NCBI RefSeq assembly: GCF_036246005.1
Contig: NZ_CP109171.1
Coordinates: 3,336,001 to 3,400,000, forward strand
Direction: 5' to 3'
Length of the DNA stretch: 64,000 nt
DNA from: Streptomyces sp. NBC_01723
GTDB lineage: Bacteria; Actinomycetota; Actinomycetes; Streptomycetales; Streptomycetaceae
A model generated the notes under the pieces. That model had not been told where the DNA came from. It was given only the letters and a program-made list of their open reading frames with translations, and ran no database searches. How positions within the stretch are numbered: position 1 is the stretch's first letter; each line of letters opens with the position of its first letter. A program made the translations under genes and the position numbers. Shown piece by piece: positions 25,260 through 33,205 of the stretch.

Positions 25260-26153
25260 TCACTTACGGACCGTAGTCGCCCCTGACCGGCCCTGTTCGT
25301 CGGCCGCTCCGCCCGCCCCGACCAGCCCCATGCGGACCCCGTTCAACCGGTCCCCGAACCGCCGCATCTCGCGCTGCCCGACGGTGCCGACGAGGGCTGG
25401 CAGGTAGCCGCGCATGCCCTGCATGCCGCGCAGCCACCACTGCCCGTAGACGTGCGCGGAACGGCGCTCGATGCCCTCCACCAGCCGGTCGACCGCCGGG
25501 CCCAGCGGGTAGGTCTTGTTCGACGGCCAGGGCAGCCGCTGCCGCAACTCGCGCATGACGTCGTCCTGGTCGGCGCCGCGCACCATGTCCGTGTCGGTCC
25601 ACGAGAGGTAGCCGACGCCGACCTTCACACCCCGGTGCCCGACCTCGCCGCGCAGGCTGTGCGCGTACGCCTCCACACCGGACTTGGACGCGCAGTACGC
25701 GGACATCATCGGCGCGGGCGTGATCGCGGCCAGCGAGGCTATCTGGAGCAGGTAGCCACGGCTCTCCAGCAGCGCCGGCAGGAAGGCGCGGCCCGTCACG
25801 GCCGACCCGACCAGGTTGACCTCGATCACCCGCCGCCAGGACTCCGGGTCGGAGTCGACGAAGGGCCCGCCGCTGGCCACGCCCGCGTTGGCGACGACGA
25901 TGTCGATCCGGCCGAAGCGCTCCTTGACCTCGGCCGCGACCCGGGCCATCGCCTCGTGGTCGGTCACGTCGGCGTGCCAGTGCTCGCTCTCGCTGTGCAG
26001 CCGGGCGGAGACCTGCTTGAGCGCGTCGGGCTCCAGCCCCACCAGCGCCACCTTCACGCCGCGCGCGGACAGCTTGCGGGCCAGCAGTTCCCCGACACCC
26101 CGCGCCGCTCCGGTGACGACGGCGACCCGCCCTTCCAGGCTCACCCTGCTCAT
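25260..26153 (-). CDS. Short-chain dehydrogenase/reductase (third gene of the BVMO operon)
   Basis: The 297-residue enzyme is a classical SDR: cofactor loop VVTGAARGVGELLARKL (TGxxxGxG, residues 13-29), VVANAGVASGG (NAG), a catalytic Ser in LLQIASLAAITPAP, and YCASKSGVEAYAHSL (YxxxK). The C-terminal extension with a VYGQWWLRGMQGMRGYLPALVG segment is found in SDRs that accompany flavin monooxygenases. Its ATG at 26153 overlaps the stop of the upstream hydrolase (ATGA). In a Baeyer-Villiger pathway it would oxidise an alcohol to the ketone used by the monooxygenase, or reduce a product aldehyde. Confidence 0.9.
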   Translation of the reverse strand: MSRVSLEGRVAVVTGAARGVGELLARKLSARGVKVALVGLEPDALKQVSARLHSESEHWHADVTDHEAMARVAAEVKERFGRIDIVVANAGVASGGPFVDSDPESWRRVIEVNLVGSAVTGRAFLPALLESRGYLLQIASLAAITPAPMMSAYCASKSGVEAYAHSLRGEVGHRGVKVGVGYLSWTDTDMVRGADQDDVMRELRQRLPWPSNKTYPLGPAVDRLVEGIERRSAHVYGQWWLRGMQGMRGYLPALVGTVGQREMRRFGDRLNGVRMGLVGAGGAADEQGRSGATTVRK

Positions 26154-27094
26154 GCGCTCTCCTCGGCGTGTACGGCACGCTCGCTGCGTGCGCTGGGTAT
26201 GTGGGCGGCGGCGAGCGCCCGTATCTTCCCGGTGACCAGCTCCGGCGCCTCCACCGGCGTCATGTGGCCGAGCCCCTCCAGCTCGGTCAGGCCCACGCAG
26301 TTGGGCAGCGCGGCGGCCAGCGACCGGGCCTGCGCGGGCGGGGTCAGCCGGTCGGCGGTACCGACCACGACCTCCACCGGCATCCGCAACTCCCGTACGC
26401 CGTGGTCGAGATCGAGCAGGTCGAGCACCCGCGACCAGCCGTGACGGACCCGGCGCGGGCAGGCGTGCACGATGCGGGCACAGGCCTCGATCATGTCCGG
26501 GCCCGAACCGGGGCCCATCGTCCCGTACCTGAGGATCCGCCGGGCGAGGGGCGTGACCGGCCCGAGCGGCGCCCGGGAACCGAGGATCCGCCGGGTCAGC
26601 CAGGTGCGCACCCGGCCCTCCCCGAGCGGCACCACGGTGGCGGACGCCACCAGCCGTGAACTGCCCGTGCTGCACAGCAGGACGGCCGCCACGTGCTCGC
26701 GCACCGCGGACCTGGTCGCCGCGGCCATCACCGTCATCCCGCCCATCGAGTGCCCGGCGACCACCGCCCGTTCACCCGGCGCGAGCGTCGCCTCCAGGAC
26801 GGCTTCCAGGTCGTCGGCGAGCGGCTCGGTGCCGTACGCCGGGTTCGCCGGGCTGCGGCCGTGACCGCGCTGGTCGTAGGCGATGACCCGGTGACCGGCG
26901 GCCAGTTCGCGGACCTGCGCCGCCCAGAAGGAGGTCGAGCAGCACCAGCCGTGCGCCAGCACCACCGCGGGCGCCCCCTCGGGGCCGTGCACCTCCACGT
27001 GGATCCGGGCGCCGTCGGCGGCGGTGACGGTCAGTTCACGGGCGGGGACGGGCGGGGCGTACCGACCGTCGGCGTCACGCAGCAGGCGGCTCAC
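26150..27094 (-). CDS. Alpha/beta hydrolase (second gene of the BVMO operon)
   Basis: The 314-residue protein is an alpha/beta hydrolase: oxyanion HGW at residues 48-50, VIAYDQRGHGRSPA, nucleophile elbow GHSMGGM with Ser116, acid in VVVGTADRLTPP and catalytic His in LEGLGHMTPVEAPELV. It fits the ester hydrolase expected after Baeyer-Villiger oxygenation. The GTG at 27094 overlaps the monooxygenase stop by GTGA, and its own stop overlaps the SDR start by ATGA, so the three genes are translationally coupled. Confidence 0.9.
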   Translation of the reverse strand: MSRLLRDADGRYAPPVPARELTVTAADGARIHVEVHGPEGAPAVVLAHGWCCSTSFWAAQVRELAAGHRVIAYDQRGHGRSPANPAYGTEPLADDLEAVLEATLAPGERAVVAGHSMGGMTVMAAATRSAVREHVAAVLLCSTGSSRLVASATVVPLGEGRVRTWLTRRILGSRAPLGPVTPLARRILRYGTMGPGSGPDMIEACARIVHACPRRVRHGWSRVLDLLDLDHGVRELRMPVEVVVGTADRLTPPAQARSLAAALPNCVGLTELEGLGHMTPVEAPELVTGKIRALAAAHIPSARSERAVHAEESA

Positions 27095-28623
27095 GCGCTC
27101 ACCTCGGAGACCGGCTCGGCGCCGGCGGCGGGCCGGGCGGCGGGCGCGCGCAGCACGTCGTACTCCGCGAGGTCCACGCGCCGTGTCGCCCTCCGGAACT
27201 CGGCGGTCGTACCGGGCCAGACGGTGGTGTTGCGGCCGCTCGCGTCCAGGTACCAGCTGGTGCAGCCGCCGGTGTTCCACACGGTGCGCTTCATCCGCTC
27301 CTGCACCCGGTGGTTCCAGTTCCGCACGGCGGCCGGGCGGGCGTCGAGGGCGGTGCGGCCGCCGAGGACGTCGATCTGGCGCAGGTAGTCGGCCATGTAG
27401 TTCAGCTGGGACTCGATCATCAGGATCATGGACGAGTTCCCCAGGCCGGTGTTGGGCCCGATGACCGTCATGAAGTTGGGGAAGCCCGCCGCCGAGGCAC
27501 CGCGCAGCGCCTCCATGCCGCCCTTCCAGGTCTCGGCGAGGGTCCGCCCGTCCGCGCCCACGACCCGCTCGGCGATGGGCATGTCGGTCACGTGGAAGCC
27601 GGTGCCGAAGATGATCACGTCGGCCTCGGCCTCGCTGCCGTCGGCGCCGACGAGGGTGGACCCGCGCACCTCGCTGAGTCCGGCGGCGACCACGTCGACA
27701 TTGGGCTGGGCGAGCGCCGGGTAGTAGCTGCTCGACAGCAGGATCCGCTTGCAGCCGATGCGGTAGTCGGGGGTGAGTTTGGCGCGCAGCTCCGGGTCCT
27801 TGATCGCGGCGCCCATGTTGCGCTTGGCGATCCGCTCGATGAAGCCCAGCTCGTTGGGGTGCCTGGTGAACGCCTGCACCTGGAGTTCCCGGATGCCCCA
27901 CAGCAGCCCGCGCCGCACCTTGGTGGTGGCGGGCACCGCCCGGTGCAGGGCGCGCTCGGCGCCGCTGATCGCCCGGTCCATGCGGGGCATCACCCAGGCC
28001 GGGGTGCGCTGGAAGAGGGTGAGACGGCCGGCCTTCGGCTGGACGGCCGGCACGATCTGGATGGCGGAGGCGCCGGTGCCGATCATGGCGACGCGCTTGC
28101 CGGTGAGGTCGTGGTCGTGGTCCCAGCGGGCGCAGTGGAAGACCTTGCCCGGGAAGGAGTCGAGACCCGGGATGTCCGGAACCTTGGGGTCGGACAGTGG
28201 CCCGGTCGCGGACACGACGACGTCGGCGGTGAGGTTCCCGCTCGCCGTCTCGATCTCCCACCGCAGCTGCTCGGTGTCCCACGCCATCCGCTTCACCTCC
28301 GAGTCGAAGCGGAGGTGGGGACGGAGCCCGAAGGTGTCGGTGACGTGCTCCAGGTAGGCGCGGATGTGCTCCTGCCCGGAGAAGGTGCGCGGCCACTCGG
28401 GGTTGGGCGCGAAGGAGAAGGAGTACAGGTGGGACGGCACGTCGCAGGCGCAGCCGGGATAACTGTTGTCGCGCCAGGTACCCCCGACGCTCCCCGCCCG
28501 CTCCAGCACGACGAAGTCCGTGATCCCTTCGCGCCGCAGCCGCACGGCGGCCCCGAGGCCACCGAAGCCCGACCCGATCACCGCCACCCGTACGTGTTCC
28601 TGAACCTGCTCGTGCTCGGCCAT
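27091..28623 (-). CDS. Type I Baeyer-Villiger flavin monooxygenase
   Basis: Type I BVMOs use FAD and NADPH to insert oxygen next to a carbonyl, making esters or lactones. The 510-residue protein has the FAD loop VIGSGFGG (residues 15-22), SVGGTWRDNSYPGCACD (45-61), the BVMO fingerprint FPGKVFHCARWD (157-168, matching FxGxxxHxxxWD), and the NADPH loop IGTGASAIQI (181-190). IIFGTGFHVTDMP is the second conserved ATG-type segment. GGAGG precedes the ATG at 28623. It heads a coupled operon with a hydrolase and an SDR and is divergent from a MerR-type gene. The substrate cannot be inferred from sequence. Confidence 0.92.
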   Translation of the reverse strand: MAEHEQVQEHVRVAVIGSGFGGLGAAVRLRREGITDFVVLERAGSVGGTWRDNSYPGCACDVPSHLYSFSFAPNPEWPRTFSGQEHIRAYLEHVTDTFGLRPHLRFDSEVKRMAWDTEQLRWEIETASGNLTADVVVSATGPLSDPKVPDIPGLDSFPGKVFHCARWDHDHDLTGKRVAMIGTGASAIQIVPAVQPKAGRLTLFQRTPAWVMPRMDRAISGAERALHRAVPATTKVRRGLLWGIRELQVQAFTRHPNELGFIERIAKRNMGAAIKDPELRAKLTPDYRIGCKRILLSSSYYPALAQPNVDVVAAGLSEVRGSTLVGADGSEAEADVIIFGTGFHVTDMPIAERVVGADGRTLAETWKGGMEALRGASAAGFPNFMTVIGPNTGLGNSSMILMIESQLNYMADYLRQIDVLGGRTALDARPAAVRNWNHRVQERMKRTVWNTGGCTSWYLDASGRNTTVWPGTTAEFRRATRRVDLAEYDVLRAPAARPAAGAEPVSEVSA

Positions 28624-28663
28624 CCCGGAGCCTCCACGCTTAGCCTGGACCGTCTGGAACCAT

Positions 28664-28679
28664 GCCAGTGAACACTGGC
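28664..28679. promoter_or_regulatory. Palindromic operator candidate between the BVMO operon and the MerR gene
   Basis: GCCAGTG-AA-CACTGGC has perfect 7-bp arms and lies 40 nt upstream of the BVMO ATG, in the 142-bp divergent region. It may be bound by the adjacent MerR-type regulator or by an unlinked repressor. I could not place a convincing -35/-10 pair around it. Confidence 0.45.
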
Positions 28680-28765
28680 GCAATGGGAGAGTAGAACAGC
28701 TCCGTACTCATGGGTAGGGGTCGCGCGAAGGAAAGTTACCGGCGGTACGACTTAAGGTCGGTGAC

Positions 28766-29443
28766 GTGACCGAGAAGCGTGAATACCGCATGGAGGAACT
28801 GGCCGGGCTGGCCGGCATCACGGTGCGCACCCTGCGCTTCTACCGCGAGCGCAAACTGATCCCGCCACCCCGCCGCGAGGGCCGCATAGCCTGGTACGAC
28901 GACCACCACCTGGCCCGCCTGCGCACCATCGCGGCGCTCCTGGAACGCGGCCACACCCTCAACGGCATCGCGGAACTCGCCGACGCCTTCGACCACGGCC
29001 GCGACGTCGGCGACCTGCTCGGCCTCGGCGAGCCCACCGAGGAGACCCCGGTCCGCCTCACCCCCGAGGAACTCGCCGCCCGCTTCGAGGGCGAGGTCAC
29101 CCCCGAGAACCTGGCCGCCGCGATGGACCTCGGCTACCTGGGCACCGACGGCGACGAACTCGTCCACATCAGCCACAGCCTGCTGGAGGTCTCCTCGGCC
29201 CTGGTCCGCGAGGGCATCCCGCTCGCCGAGGTCCTCCAGGCCGGCGCCCGCGTCCGCGAACACGCCGACGCCCTCGCCGAACTCTTCACCACCCTGATCC
29301 TCCGCCACGCCCCCGAACAGGACCTCCACCGCCTACGCCCCCTGGCCCGCAGCGTGGTGGAGGCGGAACTCTCCCTGGCCCTGGACCGACGGACCCGGAA
29401 GCGGGCGGGGCAGACCCGCCCGGCCGATACTCAGCGTTCGTAG
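28766..29443 (+). CDS. MerR family transcriptional regulator
   Basis: The 225-residue protein has an N-terminal MerR helix-turn-helix with YRMEELAGLAGITVRTLRFYRERKLIPPP and wing RREGRIAWYDDHHLARLRTI, followed by a short coiled-coil and a long helical C-terminal domain with no cysteine cluster. It is therefore probably a small-molecule sensor rather than a metal sensor. The divergent position suggests that it controls the BVMO operon. GTG start at 28766. Its last 13 bp overlap the convergent xthA gene tail to tail. Confidence 0.87.
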   Translation: MTEKREYRMEELAGLAGITVRTLRFYRERKLIPPPRREGRIAWYDDHHLARLRTIAALLERGHTLNGIAELADAFDHGRDVGDLLGLGEPTEETPVRLTPEELAARFEGEVTPENLAAAMDLGYLGTDGDELVHISHSLLEVSSALVREGIPLAEVLQAGARVREHADALAELFTTLILRHAPEQDLHRLRPLARSVVEAELSLALDRRTRKRAGQTRPADTQRS

Positions 29444-30234
29444 ACCACCGTGACCGGCGCGTGGTCGGACCAGCGCTCGGCATGCGTGGCGGCCCGCTCG
29501 ACCTGCCCCTTGACCGCCTTGGCGGCCAACCCCGGGGTCGCCAGGTGGTAGTCGATTCTCCAACCTGAATCATTGTCAAAGGCCCGCCCCCGGTACGACC
29601 ACCACGAGTACGGCCCCTCGACATCCGGGTGCAGTGCGCGCACGACGTCCACGTAGCCGCCCTCCGCCGGGTCGAGGACGCGGCTCAGCCAGTCCCGTTC
29701 CTCCGGCAGGAAGCCCGAGTTCCTCTTGTTCGCGCGCCAGTTCTTCAGGTCGGCCTCGCGGTGGGCGATGTTCCAGTCGCCGCAGACGACGACCTCGCGG
29801 CCCTCGGCGGCGGCGCGCTCGCGCAGTTCCTTGAGGTAGGCGAGGAACTCGCCCATGAAGCGGACCTTCTCGTCCTGGCGCTCGGTGCCGACCTCGCCGG
29901 ACGGGAGGTAGAGGGAGGCGACCGTCACACCGGGCAGGTCGGCCTCGACGTAGCGGCCGCTGCCGTCGAACTCGGCCGAGCCGAAGCCGACACGGACGGC
30001 GTCGGGCTCGCGGCGGGTGTAGAGGGAGACGCCGGCCCGGCCCTTGGCGGCGGCCGGCGCGTGCGTGACGTGCCAGCCGTCGGGCGTACGGACGTGCTCG
30101 GGCAGCTGCTGGGGCTCGGCCCGTACCTCCTGGAGGCACAGCACGTCGGCGGTGGTGTCGGCGAGCCACTCCACGAAGCCCTTCTTCGCGGCGGCGCGCA
30201 GACCGTTCACATTCACGGAGGTCACGGTGAGCAC
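29431..30234 (-). CDS. xthA: Exodeoxyribonuclease III (AP endonuclease)
   Basis: ExoIII removes 3' blocking groups and cuts at abasic sites in base-excision repair. The 267-residue protein has the EEP-nuclease motifs: SVNVNGLRAA, VLCLQEVRAEPQQLP (metal-binding Glu), SLYLPSGEVG, VVCGDWNIAHREADLKN (GDxN), YSWWSYRGRAFDNDSGWRID and the catalytic SDHAPV at the C-terminus. The GTG at 30234 is preceded by TATCGT with 6 nt between and no Shine-Dalgarno, so it is probably leaderless. It overlaps the MerR gene end by 13 bp. Confidence 0.93.
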   Translation of the reverse strand: MLTVTSVNVNGLRAAAKKGFVEWLADTTADVLCLQEVRAEPQQLPEHVRTPDGWHVTHAPAAAKGRAGVSLYTRREPDAVRVGFGSAEFDGSGRYVEADLPGVTVASLYLPSGEVGTERQDEKVRFMGEFLAYLKELRERAAAEGREVVVCGDWNIAHREADLKNWRANKRNSGFLPEERDWLSRVLDPAEGGYVDVVRALHPDVEGPYSWWSYRGRAFDNDSGWRIDYHLATPGLAAKAVKGQVERAATHAERWSDHAPVTVVYER

Positions 30235-30240
30235 CAGGGC

Positions 30241-30246
30241 ACGATA
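30241..30246 (-). promoter_or_regulatory. Putative -10 element of a leaderless xthA promoter
   Basis: TATCGT on the minus strand stands 6 nt before the GTG at 30234. The interval 30235-30240 (CAGGGC on the plus strand) contains no ribosome site. Confidence 0.45.
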
Positions 30247-30290
30247 CCGGCACACTGGACGGTGCCCCGATCCCGGACCTCGCATTAATA

Positions 30291-30296
30291 TACGGT
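30291..30296 (+). promoter_or_regulatory. Putative -10 element of a leaderless GNAT promoter
   Basis: TACGGT follows an AT-rich run (ATTAATA) and lies 7 nt before the ATG at 30304. Only a poor Shine-Dalgarno-like GGTAGG is present. Confidence 0.4.
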
Positions 30297-30303
30297 AGGT
30301 AGC

Positions 30304-30789
30304 ATGAACATTCGCCGGGTCGCCTTCGACCACCCCGACGCCGTCAAGCTCAACGACGAGGTCCAGGCCGAGTACGACATCCGCTACGGCGACGGCGGCG
30401 ACGCCACGCACCTGGACGCGTCGGACTTCGCGCCGCCGAACGGCCTCTACCTGGTCGCGTACGACGAGAGCGGGGTCCCGGTCGCCTCGGGCGGCTGGCG
30501 CGGCCAGGACGCCAACGACGAGGGGAACCTCGACGGGGACGCCGAGCTGAAGCGGATGTTCGTCATAGAACAGGTGCGTGGCCGCGGGGTGGCCCGCCGC
30601 ATCCTGGCCGCCCTGGAGGAGGACGCCCGCGCGGCGGGCCGGACCCGGATGGTGCTGGAGACGGGCACGAAGCAGCCGGAGGCAGTGGCTCTGTACCTGT
30701 CCAGCGGGTACGAGCCGTGCACGAAGTTCGGCTACTACCGCTTCCACGAGGACAGCCTCTGCTACGCGAAGGCTCTCCAGGCCCTCTAG
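30304..30789 (+). CDS. GNAT family N-acetyltransferase
   Basis: The 161-residue protein has the GNAT core: PNGLYLVAYDESGVPVASGGWRG (beta-bulge strands), LKRMFVIEQVRGRGVARRILAALEEDAR (acetyl-CoA loop R/Q-x-x-G-x-G/A) and LETGTKQPEAVALYLSSGYEP (helix alpha-4). It resembles the small acetyltransferases widespread in Streptomyces, and the acceptor substrate is unknown. It is divergent from xthA, with both probably transcribed without leaders from a 69-bp shared region. Confidence 0.85.
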   Translation: MNIRRVAFDHPDAVKLNDEVQAEYDIRYGDGGDATHLDASDFAPPNGLYLVAYDESGVPVASGGWRGQDANDEGNLDGDAELKRMFVIEQVRGRGVARRILAALEEDARAAGRTRMVLETGTKQPEAVALYLSSGYEPCTKFGYYRFHEDSLCYAKALQAL

Positions 30790-30929
30790 GGCCTCGTCCC
30801 CTCGGCGCCCGTGCCGTTCAGCGCGACTCTGATGGCGGATCAGGTTGGTGTGACACCGCACACAGGGTCGCGCGGCGGACGATCACGGATCCGTCTCGGG
30901 CGCGGGCGGGCGGGCCGGGGAACGACGAA

Positions 30930-30962
30930 GGTCCCGTCCGGTCGTGATGACCGGGCGGGACC
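30930..30962 (-). terminator. Hairpin terminator of the tRNA-Ala gene
   Basis: GGTCCCGTCCGGTC (30930-30943) and GACCGGGCGGGACC (30949-30962) form a 14-bp stem with one G-U/T-G pair and a 5-nt loop, 15 bp beyond the 3' end of the tRNA. Confidence 0.8.
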
Positions 30963-30976
30963 CTCGACAATGTGCG

Positions 30977-31050
30977 TGGACCTGTGGGGATTTGAACCCC
31001 AGACCCCCTCGATGCGAACGAGGTGCGCTACCAGACTGCGCCACAGGCCC
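30977..31050 (-). tRNA. tRNA-Ala, anticodon CGC
   Basis: Read on the minus strand, the 74 nt fold into a full cloverleaf. The acceptor stem GGGCCTG pairs with CAGGTCC (one G-U), with discriminator A. The D-arm contains GGCGCAGTCTGGTAGCGC. The anticodon stem CCTCG/CGAGG encloses the loop TTCGCAT, giving anticodon CGC (codon GCG, Ala). The T-arm carries GGTTCAAATCC. CCA is not encoded. A strong hairpin follows. Confidence 0.95.
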
Positions 31051-31146
31051 TTGCAACGAGTGAAACTTTAGCACCCCGACCGGCCTGCTCAAAAATCCTT
31101 TCCGGGACCGCGGCGGGACGGCCCCGGACGGGTCCACCAGGCGCGT

Positions 31147-32397
31147 CTACTCGTTGGCGGCGCGGGGACGGCCGCCGTCGTCGTACTGGTCGAAGAGGGG
31201 TGTGCGGCCGCGCTCCCGGGCCCGGCGGGCCGAGGCGGCGCGGCGGGCGTCGCTGCGGGCCGGCGTCTCCGTGCGGTCCTCGGCGGGATCGGCGGGGCGG
31301 TCCGGCGCGGGGGCGGAGACCGCGTCCTCCTGTTCGGGGGTGACGGCGCTGGAGCGGGCCGAGCTCCAGGCGTCGGGTGCCGCGAGGTCCACGTCGGGCG
31401 TGGCGCGCGGGGCGACCGGTGCGGTGACGTAGGTGGGCAGGGGCACCGGCACCGGGTCCCAGCTGTCGCCGCGCGGGCGCCCGCGGGGTTCGCGCTGCTG
31501 GTCGACCCACTCGGCGTGGTCGGTCTGCTCGACCAGTGCCCGCCGGTCCGCGGCGAGCGCGGAGAGCCCGGCGTCGGCCTCCGTCTCGGGCCCTTCGTCC
31601 AGTTCCTCGGCGTCGGGGTCGCCGACGGCACCGACGGGGTCGGCGGGGGTGCGCCTCCCCGGTGGCCGGGGACCGCGGTCGCGCAGCCGCTGCGCGGCGA
31701 CCTCGGCCTGGCGGCGGTCCATCTGGAAGGCGAACCGGCGGCGTTCCTGCGTGCGCAGGTGGGCGATGTAGGCGCTGAGCAGCAGTGCGGGCACGCCGGG
31801 CGCCCACAGGAAGGCGAGTCCGCCGACCGCCGCGACGACCGAGCCGAGCGTGAAGGCCAGGAACAGCATCACGGTGGTGCGGCGGCGGCGTGCGAGGACC
31901 TTGGTGCGCCGGGCACGGGCCGCGGCCTCGGCGGAGACGGGTGCGCGGCGGGCCTGCGGGACCCGCCCCCGGGCCGCTGCGGCGCCGGAGCCGGTGGTGC
32001 GGCCCGGGTGTTCCGGGGACGTGCCGGCTCTGGGGCCCTGCGCGGGTGCGCCCGGCTCCGGGCGCGCCTTCTCGGGCCGTTCCGCGGTGTGCTGCGGTGG
32101 GGTGGGCCGGGTGTGCCGTCGGGTCCGGGACACAGCGAAGGCCCGGACGTCCACCGAGTCGGTGACGGCGTCCGGGGCGTCGGCGTCGGGCTCCGCCTCG
32201 TCGGCGGGGCGCGACCGCAGGTCCTTGACGTACCGGCGCTCCATTCCCGCCCGTCCGGACAGCAGCCGGATGGCGGTGCTGAAGCGTTCCGTCGGACGGG
32301 CCTCGTTCAGCTCGTCCTGCCTACGGAGCCACATCGGCACCAAGTAGGCGGCCCAGGCCCCGACAATGACTGCGTAGATGAGGCCGCTGCTGCTCAC
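31147..32397 (-). CDS. sepX: Divisome membrane protein SepX/GlpR
   Basis: SepX/GlpR is an actinobacterial membrane protein of the cell-division machinery. In Streptomyces it stabilises cross-walls and sporulation septa; in Corynebacterium its homologue GlpR is the membrane receptor of the gephyrin-like protein Glp. The 416-residue protein has an N-terminal helix (LIYAVIVGAWAAYLVPMWLRRQDE), a long charged disordered region, two adjacent helices at about residues 180-215 (VMLFLAFTLGSVVAAVGG, WAPGVPALLLSAYIAHL) and a second disordered tail. The topology and the opening GLIYAVIVGAWAAYLVP identify it. The GTG at 32397 is preceded by TACCGT at 7-nt spacing, suggesting a leaderless mRNA. Its neighbours are the genes found with glpR elsewhere. 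Confidence 0.88.
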   Translation of the reverse strand: MSSSGLIYAVIVGAWAAYLVPMWLRRQDELNEARPTERFSTAIRLLSGRAGMERRYVKDLRSRPADEAEPDADAPDAVTDSVDVRAFAVSRTRRHTRPTPPQHTAERPEKARPEPGAPAQGPRAGTSPEHPGRTTGSGAAAARGRVPQARRAPVSAEAAARARRTKVLARRRRTTVMLFLAFTLGSVVAAVGGLAFLWAPGVPALLLSAYIAHLRTQERRRFAFQMDRRQAEVAAQRLRDRGPRPPGRRTPADPVGAVGDPDAEELDEGPETEADAGLSALAADRRALVEQTDHAEWVDQQREPRGRPRGDSWDPVPVPLPTYVTAPVAPRATPDVDLAAPDAWSSARSSAVTPEQEDAVSAPAPDRPADPAEDRTETPARSDARRAASARRARERGRTPLFDQYDDGGRPRAANE

Positions 32398-32404
32398 GCC
32401 TCAC

Positions 32405-32410
32405 ACGGTA
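32405..32410 (-). promoter_or_regulatory. Putative -10 element of a leaderless sepX promoter
   Basis: TACCGT on the minus strand ends 7 nt before the GTG at 32397; no ribosome site is visible. The upstream 160 bp is unusually AT-rich for this window and has two direct copies of GTTCGAAAT (minus strand, 32555-32563 and 32470-32478). Confidence 0.4.
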
Positions 32411-32569
32411 GAGGGGTTTCCGTGAGGCCATCCGCCAATTGGGCCGGTGTGTCGCACGATCTGGCTGATATTTCGAACTTTTCTTGTGATCGATGCGATC
32501 AGCAGACTGTCAGAGTCGCGAATTTCTCCGCTTCGGACGATCGCCAGTCGATCAATTTCGAACGTTTAT

Positions 32570-33205
32570 TCAATTTCCGGTGTTCGGCGCACTCCGGTCC
32601 CGTGACCGGTGCCAGCGCCTCAGCAGACCCTCCGGCACCTCTTCCGCGGTGAGCGCGAAGACGAGATGGTCGCGCCACGCGCCGTCGATGTGGAGATAAC
32701 GCGGCCTGCGGCCCTCCTCGCGGAATCCGAGTTTCTCCACCACCCGGCGGCTGGGCGCGTTCTCGGGGCGAATACAGACCTCGACGCGGTGCAGCCCGAC
32801 GGTGCGGAAACAGTGGTCCACGGCCATCGCCACGGCCGTCGGCATCACGCCGCGCCCGGCCACCGACTCGTCCACCCAGTAGCCGACATGGCCGGAGCAC
32901 ATCGAGCCCCAGGTGATACCGGCCACCGTCAACTGCCCGGCCAGCCGCCCCTGGTACTCGATGACGAACGGCAGCATCCGCCCCGCGTTCGCCTCCGACC
33001 TCAGGTGCCGCACCATCTGCCGGTAGGTCGGCCGGTGCGCGAGCGGGCCGCCGGGGCCGGGGGGCGGGATGGTGGCCTCCCAGGGGCGCAGCCAGTCGCG
33101 GTTGCGCCGGTTGACCTCGCGCCAGGCCCGCTGGTCGCGCAGCCTGATCGGCCTCAGGACGATGTCGCCGTCCCTCAGCTCCGCGGGCCAGGATGGGCTG
33201 TTCAG
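32570..33205 (-). CDS. RimJ/RimL-like GNAT acetyltransferase with a probable CTG start
   Basis: The protein is a RimJ-type N-acetyltransferase of about 211 residues, with IVLRPIRLRDQRAWREVNRR near the N-terminus, VGYWVDESVAGRGVMPTAVAM (acetyl-CoA loop) and VCIRPENAPSRRVVEKLGFREEG (N-x-x-S-x-x-x-x-x-K-x-G-F). An ATG at 33016 would cut off the conserved first strand and helix. Upstream there is no in-frame ATG, GTG or TTG, but a CTG at 33203-33205 overlaps the mogA TGA (CTGA) and has GGGAGGGGG six bases upstream. The gene is homologous in position to Rv0995 (rimJ) in M. tuberculosis. Substrate unknown; a protein N-terminus is possible. Confidence 0.82.
   Translation of the reverse strand: MNSPSWPAELRDGDIVLRPIRLRDQRAWREVNRRNRDWLRPWEATIPPPGPGGPLAHRPTYRQMVRHLRSEANAGRMLPFVIEYQGRLAGQLTVAGITWGSMCSGHVGYWVDESVAGRGVMPTAVAMAVDHCFRTVGLHRVEVCIRPENAPSRRVVEKLGFREEGRRPRYLHIDGAWRDHLVFALTAEEVPEGLLRRWHRSRDRSAPNTGN

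Noticed and set aside
24811..25407. Long plus-strand ORF starting in the tandem repeats after the tricorn gene
   Set aside because: It consists of repeat translation (AAGHMATGG type), crosses a terminator hairpin and runs antisense through two better genes.
32570..33016. RimJ-like gene starting at ATG 33016
   Set aside because: This would remove the conserved LRPIRLRDQRAW region of the acetyltransferase; the CTG at 33205 coupled to mogA is better supported.
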